Below are positions 48,193 through 57,647 of a stretch of DNA of 64,000 nt, in pieces. The notes beneath the pieces are model-generated. The model had not been told where the DNA came from. It worked only from the letters and a program-made list of their open reading frames with translations, and searched no databases. A program made the position numbers and the translations under genes. The DNA lies in the NCBI RefSeq assembly GCF_008801915.1, contig NZ_VZOV01000002.1, positions 496,001-560,000 on the forward strand, read 5' to 3'. Origin of the DNA: Cupriavidus gilardii. Its GTDB lineage: Bacteria > Pseudomonadota > Gammaproteobacteria > Burkholderiales > Burkholderiaceae. The stretch's first letter is position 1, and the number at the start of each line of letters is the position of its first letter.

Positions 48193-48774
48193 TCAGCCGC
48201 CGGACACCGTCCGTTCGATCAGCCTGACCATCGCCGCGCGGATGGCCGCGGGGTCGTCGCCCGCGTCGATCGCCAGTGCCGCGCGGTCGAAGGCTGCCGA
48301 CAGCAGCGTGGCGAGCGCGTCCACCGTCAGCGGCGGCGCAATGCGCTGGTCCAGCGCCGCTGCCAGCCCCTCGCGCAGCGTGCGGCCGGCGTGGGCCTGA
48401 TCCAGGGCCAGGCTCTCGCCCGGGCCGAGCACCGCCGGACCGTCCACCAGCAGCAGCCGCGTGCGGCCGGCCACCGTCATCGCGTCGAGATAGGCCTCGC
48501 TGCCGGCGATCAGCGCCTTGCGCGGCGAGCGCGTGGCGGGTGCCGCGCGCTCGATCTCGTCGGCCACTGCCCTCGCCTCCTCCTCCAGCACCGCGCGAAA
48601 CAGTGCGCGCTTGTCCTCGAAGTGGTGATACAGCGCGCCGCGCGTGATGCCGGCCGCCGCGACGATTTCCGGGGTCGAGGTGTCGGCGTACCCCTTGGAG
48701 ACGAACAGCGCGCGCGCGGCCGCCAGCAAGGCGCCGCGCGTCGCTTCGGTGCGTTCACGATTGGTCCGTGGCAT
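48193..48774 (-). CDS. TetR family repressor
   Basis: 193 residues from the ATG at 48774 (another ATG four codons upstream at 48786 is possible). The helix-turn-helix is classic: ALLAAARALFVSKGYADTST, PEIVAAAGITRGALYHHFED, KRALFRAVLEEEAR. The C-terminal ligand domain is helical. It is divergent from a VOC protein gene. Two palindromes in the shared region are likely its operators, so it probably represses itself and the VOC gene. Confidence 0.93.
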   Translation of the reverse strand: MPRTNRERTEATRGALLAAARALFVSKGYADTSTPEIVAAAGITRGALYHHFEDKRALFRAVLEEEARAVADEIERAAPATRSPRKALIAGSEAYLDAMTVAGRTRLLLVDGPAVLGPGESLALDQAHAGRTLREGLAAALDQRIAPPLTVDALATLLSAAFDRAALAIDAGDDPAAIRAAMVRLIERTVSGG

Positions 48775-48786
48775 TGTTCTTTGCAT

Positions 48787-48834
48787 ACATACAGCCTGTA
48801 TGTTATAACGGCAAAAAAGATACAGACTGCATGT
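48787..48834. promoter_or_regulatory. Paired operator palindromes for the TetR protein
   Basis: ACATACAG-C-CTGTATGT at 48787-48803 is a perfect 8-bp inverted repeat. A degenerate copy, ATACAG-A-CTGCATGT, covers 48820-48834. The centres are 31 bp apart, near three helical turns, so two repressor dimers could bind the same face. Confidence 0.82.
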
Positions 48835-48895
48835 TAATTCAATCCGACCGCCATCCGATCGTGGATCGAAGCGGCCGCACCGAACGGAGCCCGTC

Positions 48896-49321
48896 ATGAA
48901 GATCACCAGCTTCTACCCCGTCATCCAGACCGCCGATGTGGCCGCCACCGCCGCCTTCTACCAGCGGCATTTCGGCTTCCAGGCACTGTTCTCCAGCGAC
49001 TGGTACTGGCATCTGCAGTCCGCAGACGATGCCGGCGTCAACCTGGCGGTGCTTGACTACCGGCACGAGACCATCCCGGCGGGCAGCCGCGTGCCGGTGG
49101 CCGGGACGATCCTGAACTTCGAGGTCGAGGACGTCGACACGTTGTACGTCCAGCTGCAGCAGGCCGGCCTGCCGATCCGGCTGGCGCTTCGGGATGAGCC
49201 CTTCGGCCAACGGCATTTCATCACCGCCGACCCCAACGGCGTGCTGATCGACATCATCAAGCCGATTCCGCCTTCGCCCGAGTTCGCTGCGCAATACGAC
49301 CCGCAGGCGATGCCGGGTTGA
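48896..49321 (+). CDS. VOC/glyoxalase-fold protein
   Basis: 141 residues of the vicinal oxygen chelate fold: [31 protein letters not shown] and [13 protein letters not shown], with [16 protein letters not shown] at the second beta-alpha-beta unit. VOC members include glyoxalase I, antibiotic-binding and bleomycin-resistance proteins; the metal-ligand pattern does not allow a clear choice. A GGAG ribosome site precedes the start. Control by the divergent TetR suggests response to a small toxic molecule. Confidence 0.85.
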   Translation: MKITSFYPVIQTADVAATAAFYQRHFGFQALFSSDWYWHLQSADDAGVNLAVLDYRHETIPAGSRVPVAGTILNFEVEDVDTLYVQLQQAGLPIRLALRDEPFGQRHFITADPNGVLIDIIKPIPPSPEFAAQYDPQAMPG

Positions 49322-49411
49322 TTCCGCCGACGGGCGGTATCATGGCCCGGTAATCGGCGGCCGCGAGCAATGCGCGGCCCCCAGCGGCCTGCGAAACCGC
49401 AAGGAGGGACC

Positions 49412-50320
49412 ATGAGGACAGTGATGTTGATTGGCGCGCCTACCGATGTCGGCGCCAGCACACGCGGTGCATCGATGGGACCGGAGGCGATGCGCGTCGC
49501 CGATCTCGCCGGCGCCCTGCTGCGCAATGGACTCGACGTCGTCGATGGCGGCAATCTGTCCGGCCCGGCCAATCCCTGGCACCAGCCGATCGACGGCATG
49601 CGGCATCTCGACGAAGTGGCCGCGTGGAATCGCGGCGTGTTCGATGCCTGCTACGGCTGTCTGCAGGACGGGCGCTTCCCGCTGCTGCTCGGCGGCGACC
49701 ATTGCCTGGCGATCGGCTCGATCAGCGCGGCCGCACGCCATTGCCGCGAGACCGGCAAGAAGCTGCTGGTGCTTTGGCTGGACGCGCACGCCGACGCCAA
49801 TACCGGTTCCACCAGCCCCACCGGCAACATCCACGGTATGCCCGTCGCATGCCTGTGCGGCGATGGCCCCGCGCCATTGATTTCGCTCAGCGGCACGGTG
49901 CCGGCCGTCAAAACCGAGCATATCCGGCAAGTCGGCATCCGCAGCGTCGACGCCGAGGAGAAACGGCGGCTGCGGGAGCTGAACCTGGCCGTCTTCGACA
50001 TGCGCTATATCGACGAGAACGGCATGCGGCATACGATGCAGAACGCGCTCGCCGGCATCGACGACAACACCCACCTGCACGTCAGCTTCGACGTGGACTT
50101 TCTCGACTGCAGCATCGCGCCGGGCGTCGGCACGACCGTGATGGGCGGACCCACCTATCGCGAGACGCAGCTGTGCATGGAGATGATTGCGGACACCGGC
50201 CGGCTCGGTTCGCTCGACGTGCTCGAACTGAATCCGGCTTGCGACGTCCGCAATCAGACCGCGAGGTTGATGGTCGATTTCCTCGAAAGCCTGTTCGGCA
50301 AATCGACGCTGATTCGCTAG
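49412..50320 (+). CDS. Arginase family protein (ureohydrolase)
   Basis: Hydrolyses arginine or another guanidino compound using two Mn ions. 302 residues from the ATG at 49412, with AAGGAGG seven bases upstream. Metal-binding motifs are intact: GGDHCLAIGSI, WLDAHADANT and SFDVDFLDCSI. The N-terminal LIGAPTDVGASTRGASMGP and the NIHGMPVA substrate loop fit true arginase (RocF type) better than agmatinase. The gene is alone on its strand, with no transporter beside it. Confidence 0.9.
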   Translation: MRTVMLIGAPTDVGASTRGASMGPEAMRVADLAGALLRNGLDVVDGGNLSGPANPWHQPIDGMRHLDEVAAWNRGVFDACYGCLQDGRFPLLLGGDHCLAIGSISAAARHCRETGKKLLVLWLDAHADANTGSTSPTGNIHGMPVACLCGDGPAPLISLSGTVPAVKTEHIRQVGIRSVDAEEKRRLRELNLAVFDMRYIDENGMRHTMQNALAGIDDNTHLHVSFDVDFLDCSIAPGVGTTVMGGPTYRETQLCMEMIADTGRLGSLDVLELNPACDVRNQTARLMVDFLESLFGKSTLIR

Positions 50321-50410
50321 GTCCGTCGCGCTCCGTGCCGCCGGCGGCTCGCACCATGTCTTTGAAGGCGGCAAGCCGTCCCATCGCATCGATGCGGCGC
50401 CGGCTGCAGG

Positions 50411-51625
50411 CTAGCAGAGGAACACTTCATCCAGGCGTCCGGCGTATAGCACGCGACGCGTCCAATCTTCGATCTGTTCCACCGAGGAGGAAAGCACCTT
50501 GGAGACGATGTCTTCGGACAACGGGCCGAAGCGATGGTCGAGCAGTGTGATCAACACCTCCGCCTTCGCCTCCGCTCTCACCTCGGCCTTGACCTTCCGT
50601 GTGATGTCTCGCTCCAAGCGGCGCGCCCACTTTCCATAGTCTTGCGACAGTTCCATATCCAGCTCCATCAGGTTGTGCACTTCGTTCAGATCCAGCGCGG
50701 CGGCGCTGAAGTTGGCGGCTCTCGCCGCGATCCATGCGGTCAGCGCCGTGTCGAGCGCGGCATTGCCTTGTGCCAGCTCCCTGGCGAGCCGCAACGGCGC
50801 AAACACGGCGTCAACCGTTGCTGCCTGTTCGAGCCGCATCAGCGCGGCGACGAGGTTGCGCTGCGTCGCCAGTTCCGAATCGGTATAGGTCGCACGATCG
50901 ATCAGGCAGTACTGCAGCCTCGGCTGGTGCGCGCCGACGCGCCCTGGTACCGGCGGAATCATCTCCGCGATGTCCGTCGGGGCCCGCCATCGCGCGGTAC
51001 CGTTGTAGAACACGATCGGAAACACCAGCGGATATCGACGCCAGCCCGTGCCGCGGGTTCGCCGGCTGACATCGCGATAGAGCATGCCGACGTAGGCGAG
51101 CATGCGGGCGGCCATATGCGGATCGTTGCTGCTCTGGAACTCGATCAGCAGGTAGACCGGCTGCTGCTGTCCGGGCACACGAACCCGCCAGACCACATCG
51201 TTCATCCCCACGCGCAGGCCGTCCGACACATGGTGCGTCGGCACCATCTCCATGGAGTCGAAATCTGCGGTCTGTAACCATGGATCCGCAATGAAGTCGC
51301 GGATCAGGTCGCGGACGACCTCACGAAAGGCGAACACCAGCTTGTATGAGGCATCGTGATGACGGGCAAGCGTACGTTGCGCGTAGCCATTCGCCCCGTC
51401 GGCGGGCTCGCGTACCTCGAGGCAGGTGGGCCCTGGGAAGCGCCACGGCACATCGTGATCGAGGCCATCGTGGGCAGGCGGGATGCGGGAATGGCCGGTG
51501 GGATAGTCCGCAGGACCGTACAGCGGATAGCGCACGGCAGGACCGACGGCATGGCGGTCGACTGCGTTTCGGGCGGATTGGCGCGGCACACGCGGCCGCG
51601 ACTGGCGAGCGGAGTAGTGGAGCAT
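50411..51625 (-). CDS. Rpn/YhgA-type PD-(D/E)XK nuclease (transposase_31 family)
   Basis: About 404 residues. The Rpn core begins at HHDASYKLVFAFREVVRDLI. The nuclease motif is seen in DVVWRV followed by VYLLIEFQSSNDPHMAARML, and FPIVFYNGTARW is characteristic. The C-terminus has a Lys/Ala/Glu helix (KVKAEVRAEAKAEVLITLLD) and a DUF4351-like region. Such proteins promote RecA-independent recombination in E. coli. The N-terminal 95 or so residues before the core are Pro/Arg-rich and may be non-coding: the ATG at 51625 is formal, and a GTG closer to the core is an alternative. No terminal repeats or partner transposase gene are seen. Confidence 0.75.
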   Translation of the reverse strand: MLHYSARQSRPRVPRQSARNAVDRHAVGPAVRYPLYGPADYPTGHSRIPPAHDGLDHDVPWRFPGPTCLEVREPADGANGYAQRTLARHHDASYKLVFAFREVVRDLIRDFIADPWLQTADFDSMEMVPTHHVSDGLRVGMNDVVWRVRVPGQQQPVYLLIEFQSSNDPHMAARMLAYVGMLYRDVSRRTRGTGWRRYPLVFPIVFYNGTARWRAPTDIAEMIPPVPGRVGAHQPRLQYCLIDRATYTDSELATQRNLVAALMRLEQAATVDAVFAPLRLARELAQGNAALDTALTAWIAARAANFSAAALDLNEVHNLMELDMELSQDYGKWARRLERDITRKVKAEVRAEAKAEVLITLLDHRFGPLSEDIVSKVLSSSVEQIEDWTRRVLYAGRLDEVFLC

Positions 51626-51744
51626 GGGCAAGAACACCTTGAGAAGGGACAACGGGATACGGCCGGGGCCGATGCCGTAAGTTGCCAGCCTATTGGCTAC
51701 GGTGCTTGCCTGAATTGGCGCGGAGTTAACTAAAGGGGACCTCT

Positions 51745-51852
51745 ATAGGGTGCATTCGAAAACGGCGTTCGAAGGGACCCTTTGAACGGCCCGTGAAGGG
51801 ACCCGTTGAGGCGGGCGTCCAAGCGGTCTATCAAGCGGTCTATCAAGCGAGC
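51745..51852. repeat. Cluster of short direct repeats upstream of the Rpn gene
   Basis: GAAGGGACCC followed by a Thr-Gly-Ala-like TTGA occurs twice (near 51771 and 51795). AAGCGGTCTATC occurs at 51821-51832 and 51833-51844, with a partial third copy. The stretch between the Rpn gene and holC (51626-51885) holds no other feature I can support. Confidence 0.55.
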
Positions 51853-51885
51853 AAGAGGCCGCGGATCGCGGCCCTGGCGACAACA

Positions 51886-52326
51886 CTACGCGCCGGCGTC
51901 GCCCGGGTTGCGTTGCCCGATATCGTGGTGCGCCAGCGGATAGCCCCGCTCGCGATATTGGCGATAGCGTTCGCGCCCCGCCGCGCGATCGTCGGCGTCG
52001 CCGCCGACCACTTCGATCATCCGTTCGAAGCTGGCGAACTGCAGCGGGATCCTGGTATCGAGATTGATCAGCAGTTCGTGGTGCGGCACCGCATCGAGCG
52101 CGGCGGCCAGCACGATCGGCGTTTCCGCCGCGTGCGGGCTGTCGAGCCCGCAGTGCGGCAGGAAGTCCAGCGCCGAGAACGTCCACAGCTGCGCATCGAG
52201 CCGCGCCAGCACCGCCGGTTCGGCATGCACGACGATCTTCTGCCCGGCCCCGTAGGCCTTGCGGATCAGCCGACAGACATAGCCGAGCTTGTCCGGCACG
52301 TTGCTGTGGAAGTCGATGCGCGTCAT
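51886..52326 (-). CDS. holC: DNA polymerase III chi subunit
   Basis: Links the clamp loader to single-strand binding protein. 146 residues. The family pattern is seen: TRIDFHSNVPDKLGYVCRLI, RKAYGAGQKIVVHAEP, LDAQLWTFSALDFLPHC and ELLINLD. It starts 10 bp after the pepA stop on the same strand, the pepA-holC order common in proteobacteria. Confidence 0.92.
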   Translation of the reverse strand: MTRIDFHSNVPDKLGYVCRLIRKAYGAGQKIVVHAEPAVLARLDAQLWTFSALDFLPHCGLDSPHAAETPIVLAAALDAVPHHELLINLDTRIPLQFASFERMIEVVGGDADDRAAGRERYRQYRERGYPLAHHDIGQRNPGDAGA

Positions 52327-52336
52327 GGGTCGGAGA

Positions 52337-53896
52337 TCAGCCTGCGCGGTCCATCAGGAATTGCGTCAGCAGCGGCACCGGGCGGCCGGTGGCGCCCTTG
52401 GCCGCGCCGCTCTTCCACGCGGTGCCGGCGATGTCCAGGTGGGCCCAGTCGTACTTGTCGGCAAAGCGCGCCAGGAAGCAGGCCGCCGTGACGCTGCCGG
52501 CCGGACGGCCGCCGATGTTCGCCATGTCGGCGAAGTTGGACTTGAGCTGCTCCTGGTACTCGTCGTCCAGCGGCATGCGCCAGGCGCCGTCCATCGCCTT
52601 GCGGCCGGCCTGCACCAGCTGGTCCGCCAGCGCGTCGCTGCGCGCGTACAGGCCGCTGTTGACGTGGCCGAGCGCGATGATGCACGCACCGGTCAGCGTG
52701 GCGACGTCGATCACCGCGGCCGGCTTGAAGCGCTCGACATAGGTCAGCGCGTCGCACAGGATCAGCCGGCCCTCGGCATCGGTGTTCAGGATCTCGATGG
52801 TCTGGCCCGACATGCTGGTCACCACATCGCCCGGCTTGGTGGCGGTGCCGCTCGGCATGTTCTCGCAGGTCGGCACCACGGCGATGACATTGAGCTTCAG
52901 GCCCATCTCGGCCACGGCCTGCAGCGTGCCGAGCACCGAGGCGGCGCCGCACATGTCGTACTTCATCTCGTCCATGCCCTCGCCCGGCTTCAGCGAGATG
53001 CCGCCGGTATCGAAGGTGATGCCCTTGCCCACCAGCACCACCGGCGCCTGGCGCGCACCGCCGCCGTCATAGCGCAGCACGATGAACTGCGGCGGTTCTG
53101 CCGTGCCCTTGGTGACCGCAAGGAAGGCGCCCATCTTCAGCGCCTCGATCTGCTTGCGGCCCAGCACTTCGACCTTCAGCTTGAAGCGGCGCGCGATCGA
53201 ACGGGCGGTGTCGGCCAGATAGGTCGGCGTGCAGATATTGGAAGGCAGGTTGCCCAGGTCCTTGGTCAGCTCCATGCCGTTGGCGATCGCCACGCCCCGC
53301 GCCACGGCCTGGTTGGCGGCCTTGGCTTCGGCCGCATCGACGGCCAGCACGACCTTGCGCAGGCCGAGCCCCTTGTCGTTGTTCCTGGCGCCGTTGCGCT
53401 TGAGCTCGGGATGGCGCTCGAGCAGCCGGTAGCCGGCCTCGCGGATCAGCGTGACGGTGGTGATCACGCGCCAGCCGATATCGCGGGTCGCGCCCTCGCC
53501 GGCGCCCTGCCCTGCCGCGCGCGGGGCCGGCTGCGCGAGGCACCACAGCACGTTGGCGGCACGCGTGCCGCTCAACGCACGCAATGCGGTCCGTACCGCA
53601 TCGGCGAACGCCTTGTCGCCGAACTCCGCCTCCTTGCCCAGGCCGACCAGCAGCACGCGGGCGGCGCCGATGCCCGCGACCTCGTGCAGCATCAACTGCG
53701 AATTGCGCTTGCCCTCGAAGTCGCCGAGCTTGATCAATCTAGCCACCAGGCCCTTGGTCGCGGCGTCCAGCGCCTTGGCGACGCCGTCCAGGCTCTGGCC
53801 CTCGAACACACCGACCACCAGGCAATCGGTCTTGGTCGCCAGGAAACCATTCTGGCCCGCTTTGCTCAAATCAAGGGCTTTTGTGCTAAATTCCAT
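52337..53896 (-). CDS. pepA: Leucyl aminopeptidase (cytosol aminopeptidase, M17)
   Basis: Releases N-terminal residues using two metal ions; in E. coli also a DNA-binding factor in site-specific recombination. 519 residues from the ATG at 53896, with GGAAGGAA upstream. Catalytic segments are intact: [33 protein letters not shown] and the M17 signature [14 protein letters not shown]. It is divergent from lptF and followed by holC. Confidence 0.96.
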   Translation of the reverse strand: MEFSTKALDLSKAGQNGFLATKTDCLVVGVFEGQSLDGVAKALDAATKGLVARLIKLGDFEGKRNSQLMLHEVAGIGAARVLLVGLGKEAEFGDKAFADAVRTALRALSGTRAANVLWCLAQPAPRAAGQGAGEGATRDIGWRVITTVTLIREAGYRLLERHPELKRNGARNNDKGLGLRKVVLAVDAAEAKAANQAVARGVAIANGMELTKDLGNLPSNICTPTYLADTARSIARRFKLKVEVLGRKQIEALKMGAFLAVTKGTAEPPQFIVLRYDGGGARQAPVVLVGKGITFDTGGISLKPGEGMDEMKYDMCGAASVLGTLQAVAEMGLKLNVIAVVPTCENMPSGTATKPGDVVTSMSGQTIEILNTDAEGRLILCDALTYVERFKPAAVIDVATLTGACIIALGHVNSGLYARSDALADQLVQAGRKAMDGAWRMPLDDEYQEQLKSNFADMANIGGRPAGSVTAACFLARFADKYDWAHLDIAGTAWKSGAAKGATGRPVPLLTQFLMDRAG

Positions 53897-54083
53897 CGCG
53901 CTTCCTTCCAGGGGCTCGTTTAGAACGAAAGCCTCCATTATCCGCGATTTTGCTTCGCGAACTTTTGGCAGTCACTTCCGCAGCGACTGGCCGCCGCTGG
54001 CCTGCAGCGCTGACGCCGTACCCTTCGTCAGCCGCCGGCGTGCGCCGCCGCCGCGCTGGCCGGCAGCCCGGAACCGACATCGC

Positions 54084-55205
54084 ATGATTTTTCAACAAGC
54101 CTTGCGACGCGAGCTCGCCTACACCGCCGGCGCGGTGTTCCTGGTCATGCTGACCTTCATGCTGACCTCGCTCGTGATCCGTATTCTCGGCATGGCCGCC
54201 ACCGGCCGCGCCAGCCCCAACGACGTGCTGATGCTGATCGGCCTGGCCGCCCTCGGCTACCTGGCGATCCTGCTGTGCGCGACGTTGTTCATCTCCACGC
54301 TGATCGTGCTGACGCGCTGGTACAAGGACTCCGAGATGGTGGTCTGGTTCTCGGCCGGCCTGTCGCTGCGCGACTTCATCAAGCCCGTGCTGCAGTTCGC
54401 CGCGCCGTTCGTGCTGCTGGCGCTGTTCCTCGGCGCCTTCGCCTGGCCCTGGGCCAATCAGCAGAGCGCGCTGTTCCGCGACCGCTTCCAGCAGCGCGGC
54501 GTGCTGTCGATGATCGCGGCGGGCCGCTTCATCGAGCCGGCCAACGGCAACTACGTATTGTTCATCGAGAGCATCGACGGCGATATGCGCCATGCGCGCA
54601 ACGTCTTCGTCGCCAATGCCGAGGCCGGCAAGGTCGGCGTCGCGCTGGCCCATCAGGGGCAGTTCGAGACCATGCCCAACGGCGACCGGCTGGTGGTGAT
54701 GGAAGATGGCCGCCGCTACGCCGGCACCCCCGGCAAGCTGGACTACCGCATCGTCGAATTCGACCGATATGCGGTCAAGGTCGACAGCAAGCCGCCCGAG
54801 AGCGACGCCAACCTGCCGGTCAAGAGCCGCGACACCATCGAGCTGCTGCGCAATCCGACCAATGAAAACCTGGGCGAGCTGATCTGGCGGCTGTCGCTGC
54901 CGATCCTGGCCTTCAACTTCGTGCTGATCGCGATCCCGCTGGCCTATGTCAACCCGCGCCTGGGCCGCTATACGCCGCTGGTGTTCGCCGTACTGATCTA
55001 CCTGACCTACAGCAACCTGATCAACCTGTCGCAGGCCTGGGTCCGCTCCGGCTCGCTGCCGTTCGGGCTCGCCTGGTGGCCGTTCCACCTGCTGGCCTTC
55101 CTCGGCGCGGTGATGCTGTTCCGTTACCGCCAGCGCTACAGCCTGGGCGGCTGGCGCGCGGTATTCGGGCTGCGCCGCCGCACCCCCCAGGGAGACCTGG
55201 CATGA
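54084..55205 (+). CDS. lptF: LPS export permease LptF
   Basis: With LptG and LptB extracts lipopolysaccharide from the inner membrane. 373 residues: three hydrophobic helices at each end (MIFQQALRRELAYTAGAVFL, LPILAFNFVLIAIPLAYVNP) around a periplasmic beta-jellyroll. The start is the only ATG giving the conserved N-terminus. The stop overlaps the lptG start (ATGA). It is divergent from pepA across 187 bp, which hold the promoters of both. Confidence 0.95.
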   Translation: MIFQQALRRELAYTAGAVFLVMLTFMLTSLVIRILGMAATGRASPNDVLMLIGLAALGYLAILLCATLFISTLIVLTRWYKDSEMVVWFSAGLSLRDFIKPVLQFAAPFVLLALFLGAFAWPWANQQSALFRDRFQQRGVLSMIAAGRFIEPANGNYVLFIESIDGDMRHARNVFVANAEAGKVGVALAHQGQFETMPNGDRLVVMEDGRRYAGTPGKLDYRIVEFDRYAVKVDSKPPESDANLPVKSRDTIELLRNPTNENLGELIWRLSLPILAFNFVLIAIPLAYVNPRLGRYTPLVFAVLIYLTYSNLINLSQAWVRSGSLPFGLAWWPFHLLAFLGAVMLFRYRQRYSLGGWRAVFGLRRRTPQGDLA

Positions 55206-56356
55206 GGGTGCTGCACGTCTACGAGCGCTACTTCGGCCGGCTGATCTACGGCGTTTTCGCGTTCATCCTGTTCGCGGTGCTCGCGCTGTTCGTGTTCTTC
55301 GACATGCTCAACGAGCTGGAGAACGTGACGGCCGGCTACACCTCGCTGGTCGCCTTCTTCCACGTGGTGCTGCAGGCGCCGACGCGGATCTACGAGGTGC
55401 TGCCGATCGCGGCGCTGATCAGCGCGATCTATGTCTTCTCGCAGCTGGCGAGCCAGTCCGAATACACGATCTTCCGCGTGGCGGGCCTCAACACGCGGCA
55501 GGCGCTGTTCTCGCTGTTCAAGCTGGCGATTCCGCTGGCGATCGCGACGTTCCTGTTCGGCGAGTTCATCGGACCGAAGACCGAGCAGTACGCGCAGAAG
55601 GTCAAGCTCGATTCGCTGGGCGCGACGGTGTCGTCGGGCTTCCGCTCGGGCGTCTGGGTCAAGGACCGCGGCAAGGACCCGGCCACCGGCGGCGAGCTGA
55701 CCCGCTTCGTCAACGTGGCGGGCCTGAAGCCGGACCAGACCATCAACGGCGTGACGATCTACGAGTTCGACGGCGACTATCGGCTCAGCGTGATCCGCGT
55801 CGCCGAGGAAGGGCGTTACCGCGGCGACCAGTCGTGGCAGCTGTCCAAGGTCACCGAGACCCGCTTCGCCGAAGCGCCGCCGCCACCGGGCGCGCAGCGC
55901 GACGGGCTGGCGCCGGCGTTCCGGGCCGAGCGCAAGAGCTTTCCCGACATGACGATGCATTCGGAACTGACTCCGCAGATCCTGTCGGTGCTGCTGGTGA
56001 CGCCGGAGCGCATGTCGACGCTGGACCTGTTCCGCTATATCCGCCACCTGCGCGACAACAAGCAGGACACGCAGCGCTACGAGATCGCGTTCTGGAAGAA
56101 GGTGGTCTATCCGCTGACGCTGTTCGTGATGATGGCGCTGGCGCTGCCGTTCGCCTATCTGCACGCGCGCGCCGGCGCGGTCGGCATCAAGGTGTTCGGC
56201 GGCATCATGCTGGGGCTGTCCTTCCACCTGTCGAACACGCTGTTCTCGCACGTCGGCCTGCTGCATACCTGGCCGCCGATCGTGTCGGCGCTGCTGCCCG
56301 GCACGCTGTACCTGCTGGTCGCGCTGACGGCGCTGCGCTGGGTCGACCGGCACTGA
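55202..56356 (+). CDS. lptG: LPS export permease LptG
   Basis: Partner of LptF. 384 residues with the same six-helix, central jellyroll plan. VYERYFGRLIYGVFAFILFA opens the protein, and GIKVFGGIMLGLSFHLSNTL is typical of the C-terminal helices. Translationally coupled to lptF by a four-base overlap; the cbiX start follows three bases after its stop. Confidence 0.95.
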   Translation: MRVLHVYERYFGRLIYGVFAFILFAVLALFVFFDMLNELENVTAGYTSLVAFFHVVLQAPTRIYEVLPIAALISAIYVFSQLASQSEYTIFRVAGLNTRQALFSLFKLAIPLAIATFLFGEFIGPKTEQYAQKVKLDSLGATVSSGFRSGVWVKDRGKDPATGGELTRFVNVAGLKPDQTINGVTIYEFDGDYRLSVIRVAEEGRYRGDQSWQLSKVTETRFAEAPPPPGAQRDGLAPAFRAERKSFPDMTMHSELTPQILSVLLVTPERMSTLDLFRYIRHLRDNKQDTQRYEIAFWKKVVYPLTLFVMMALALPFAYLHARAGAVGIKVFGGIMLGLSFHLSNTLFSHVGLLHTWPPIVSALLPGTLYLLVALTALRWVDRH

Positions 56357-56359
56357 GCG

Positions 56360-56869
56360 ATGGTCTCGCGCGCCGACCTGCCCAGCGACAAGCCGGCCCG
56401 TCAGGCGCTGGTGCTGTTCGCCCACGGCGCGCGCGATGCGCGCTGGCGCGAGCCGTTCGACCGGCTGCATGCGCGGCTGAGCGCGATGCTGCCCGATTGC
56501 GCGGTGCGTCTGGCCTTTCTGGAGCTGATGACGCCCGACCTGCCCGGCACGCTGACGCAGCTGGCCGCGCAGAACATCGGCGACATCCTCGTGGTGCCGG
56601 TGTTTTTCGGCCAGGGCGGCCATCTGCGCCGCGACCTGCCGGCGCTGCTCGACGATTGCCGCGCGCGGCTGCCGGGCGTCACGATCCGCTGCGCGGCGGC
56701 GGTCGGCGAGGCCGACAGCGTGCTCGACGCGATCGCCGCCTATTGCGCGACGGCGCTCGCGGGCGCGGCGGGCAACGCCTCCGCCAGCGATTCCTCCAGC
56801 GATTCCTCGGGCGATTCCACCAACGAATCCGTCGACGACCCCGCCGACGACCCCGCCGGCAAGGACTGA
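56360..56869 (+). CDS. cbiX: CbiX/SirB-type sirohydrochlorin chelatase
   Basis: Inserts cobalt or iron (ferrochelatase fold) into sirohydrochlorin or a related ring. 169 residues. The metal-binding His lie in LVLFAHGARDARW and FGQGGHLRRDLP. The single-domain length fits CbiX-short. The last 30 residues form a Ser/Asp-rich tail (SDSSSDSSGDSTNESVDDPA) encoded by 12-bp repeats and are unlikely to be catalytic. It lies immediately after lptG, away from the cob block. Confidence 0.85.
   Translation: MVSRADLPSDKPARQALVLFAHGARDARWREPFDRLHARLSAMLPDCAVRLAFLELMTPDLPGTLTQLAAQNIGDILVVPVFFGQGGHLRRDLPALLDDCRARLPGVTIRCAAAVGEADSVLDAIAAYCATALAGAAGNASASDSSSDSSGDSTNESVDDPADDPAGKD
56786..56857. repeat. 12-bp minisatellites in the 3' end of cbiX
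   Basis: AGCGATTCCTCC is repeated at 56786-56797 and 56798-56809 with a diverged third unit. GACGACCCCGCC is repeated at 56834-56845 and 56846-56857. Confidence 0.85.
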
Positions 56870-56879
56870 CGCCGCGACA

Positions 56880-57647
56880 TCATCGCGTCGCCACGATGAA
56901 CAGCCGCGGAAACGGCAGCAGCACCACCCCATCGACCTGCGCCGGATAGGCCTGCGCGATTGCGGCCGTGTAGCGCGCCAGGAAGGCCTCGCGCTGCTCC
57001 GCGTCAAGCGGCTCCAGGAAAGGCCGCAGCCCCGTTCCCTTCAGCCATTCGACCACGGCTGGCGCTCCCGCCAGCGTGTGGTGATATGTCGTGCGCCAGA
57101 TATCGACGCGCGCGCAGTGCGGCCGCAGCAGGTCGTAGTACCAGCCCGCCGGCGGCAACGTGGTGCGCGCGGCCACCGCCTGCGACAGCGCCTGCGCCCA
57201 CGGCCCGTCCGCCGCGACCTCGCGCATCAGCCGGTGGGTCGGCTGGTCCAGGTTGTCGGGCATCTGCACGGCCAGGCTGCCGCCCGGCGCAAGGCGCTGG
57301 GCCAGCGACGGGAACAGGCTGGCATGGTCGGGCACCCATTGCAGCGCGGCGTTGGCGAGCACCAGATCGTAGGGCCCCGGCTCGCGCCAGGCGCTGATGT
57401 CGCCGAGCTCGAAGCGGAACTGCGGCAGCCGCTTGCGGGCGGCGTCGATCATGTCCTGCGAGCTGTCGAGGCCGACGATCTGCGCGTCGGGATAGCGCGC
57501 GGCCAGCGCCTCGGTCGAATTGCCCGGACCGCAGCCCAGGTCGATGGCGCTGCGGACGGTCTGCGTCGGCACGGCGGCAATCAGTTCGCGCGCCGGGCGC
57601 GTTCTCTCGTCTTCGAATTGCAGGTATTGACTGGAGGACCAGGTCAT
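56880..57647 (-). CDS. tam: Trans-aconitate 2-methyltransferase
   Basis: Uses S-adenosylmethionine to methylate trans-aconitate, a toxic by-product of the TCA cycle. 255 residues from the ATG at 57647, with GGAG upstream. The N-terminal WSSSQYLQFEDERTRPAREL, the SAM motif AIDLGCGPGNSTEALA, the acidic IVGLDSSQDMIDAA and ANAALQWVPDH are characteristic of Tam. It is convergent with cbiX (10 bp gap) and divergent from the YhhQ-like gene. Confidence 0.92.
   Translation of the reverse strand: MTWSSSQYLQFEDERTRPARELIAAVPTQTVRSAIDLGCGPGNSTEALAARYPDAQIVGLDSSQDMIDAARKRLPQFRFELGDISAWREPGPYDLVLANAALQWVPDHASLFPSLAQRLAPGGSLAVQMPDNLDQPTHRLMREVAADGPWAQALSQAVAARTTLPPAGWYYDLLRPHCARVDIWRTTYHHTLAGAPAVVEWLKGTGLRPFLEPLDAEQREAFLARYTAAIAQAYPAQVDGVVLLPFPRLFIVATR

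Noticed and set aside
50411-51652. Complete insertion sequence around the Rpn-type gene
   Set aside because: No terminal inverted repeats, target-site duplication or DDE transposase can be seen; the family name transposase_31 is historical.
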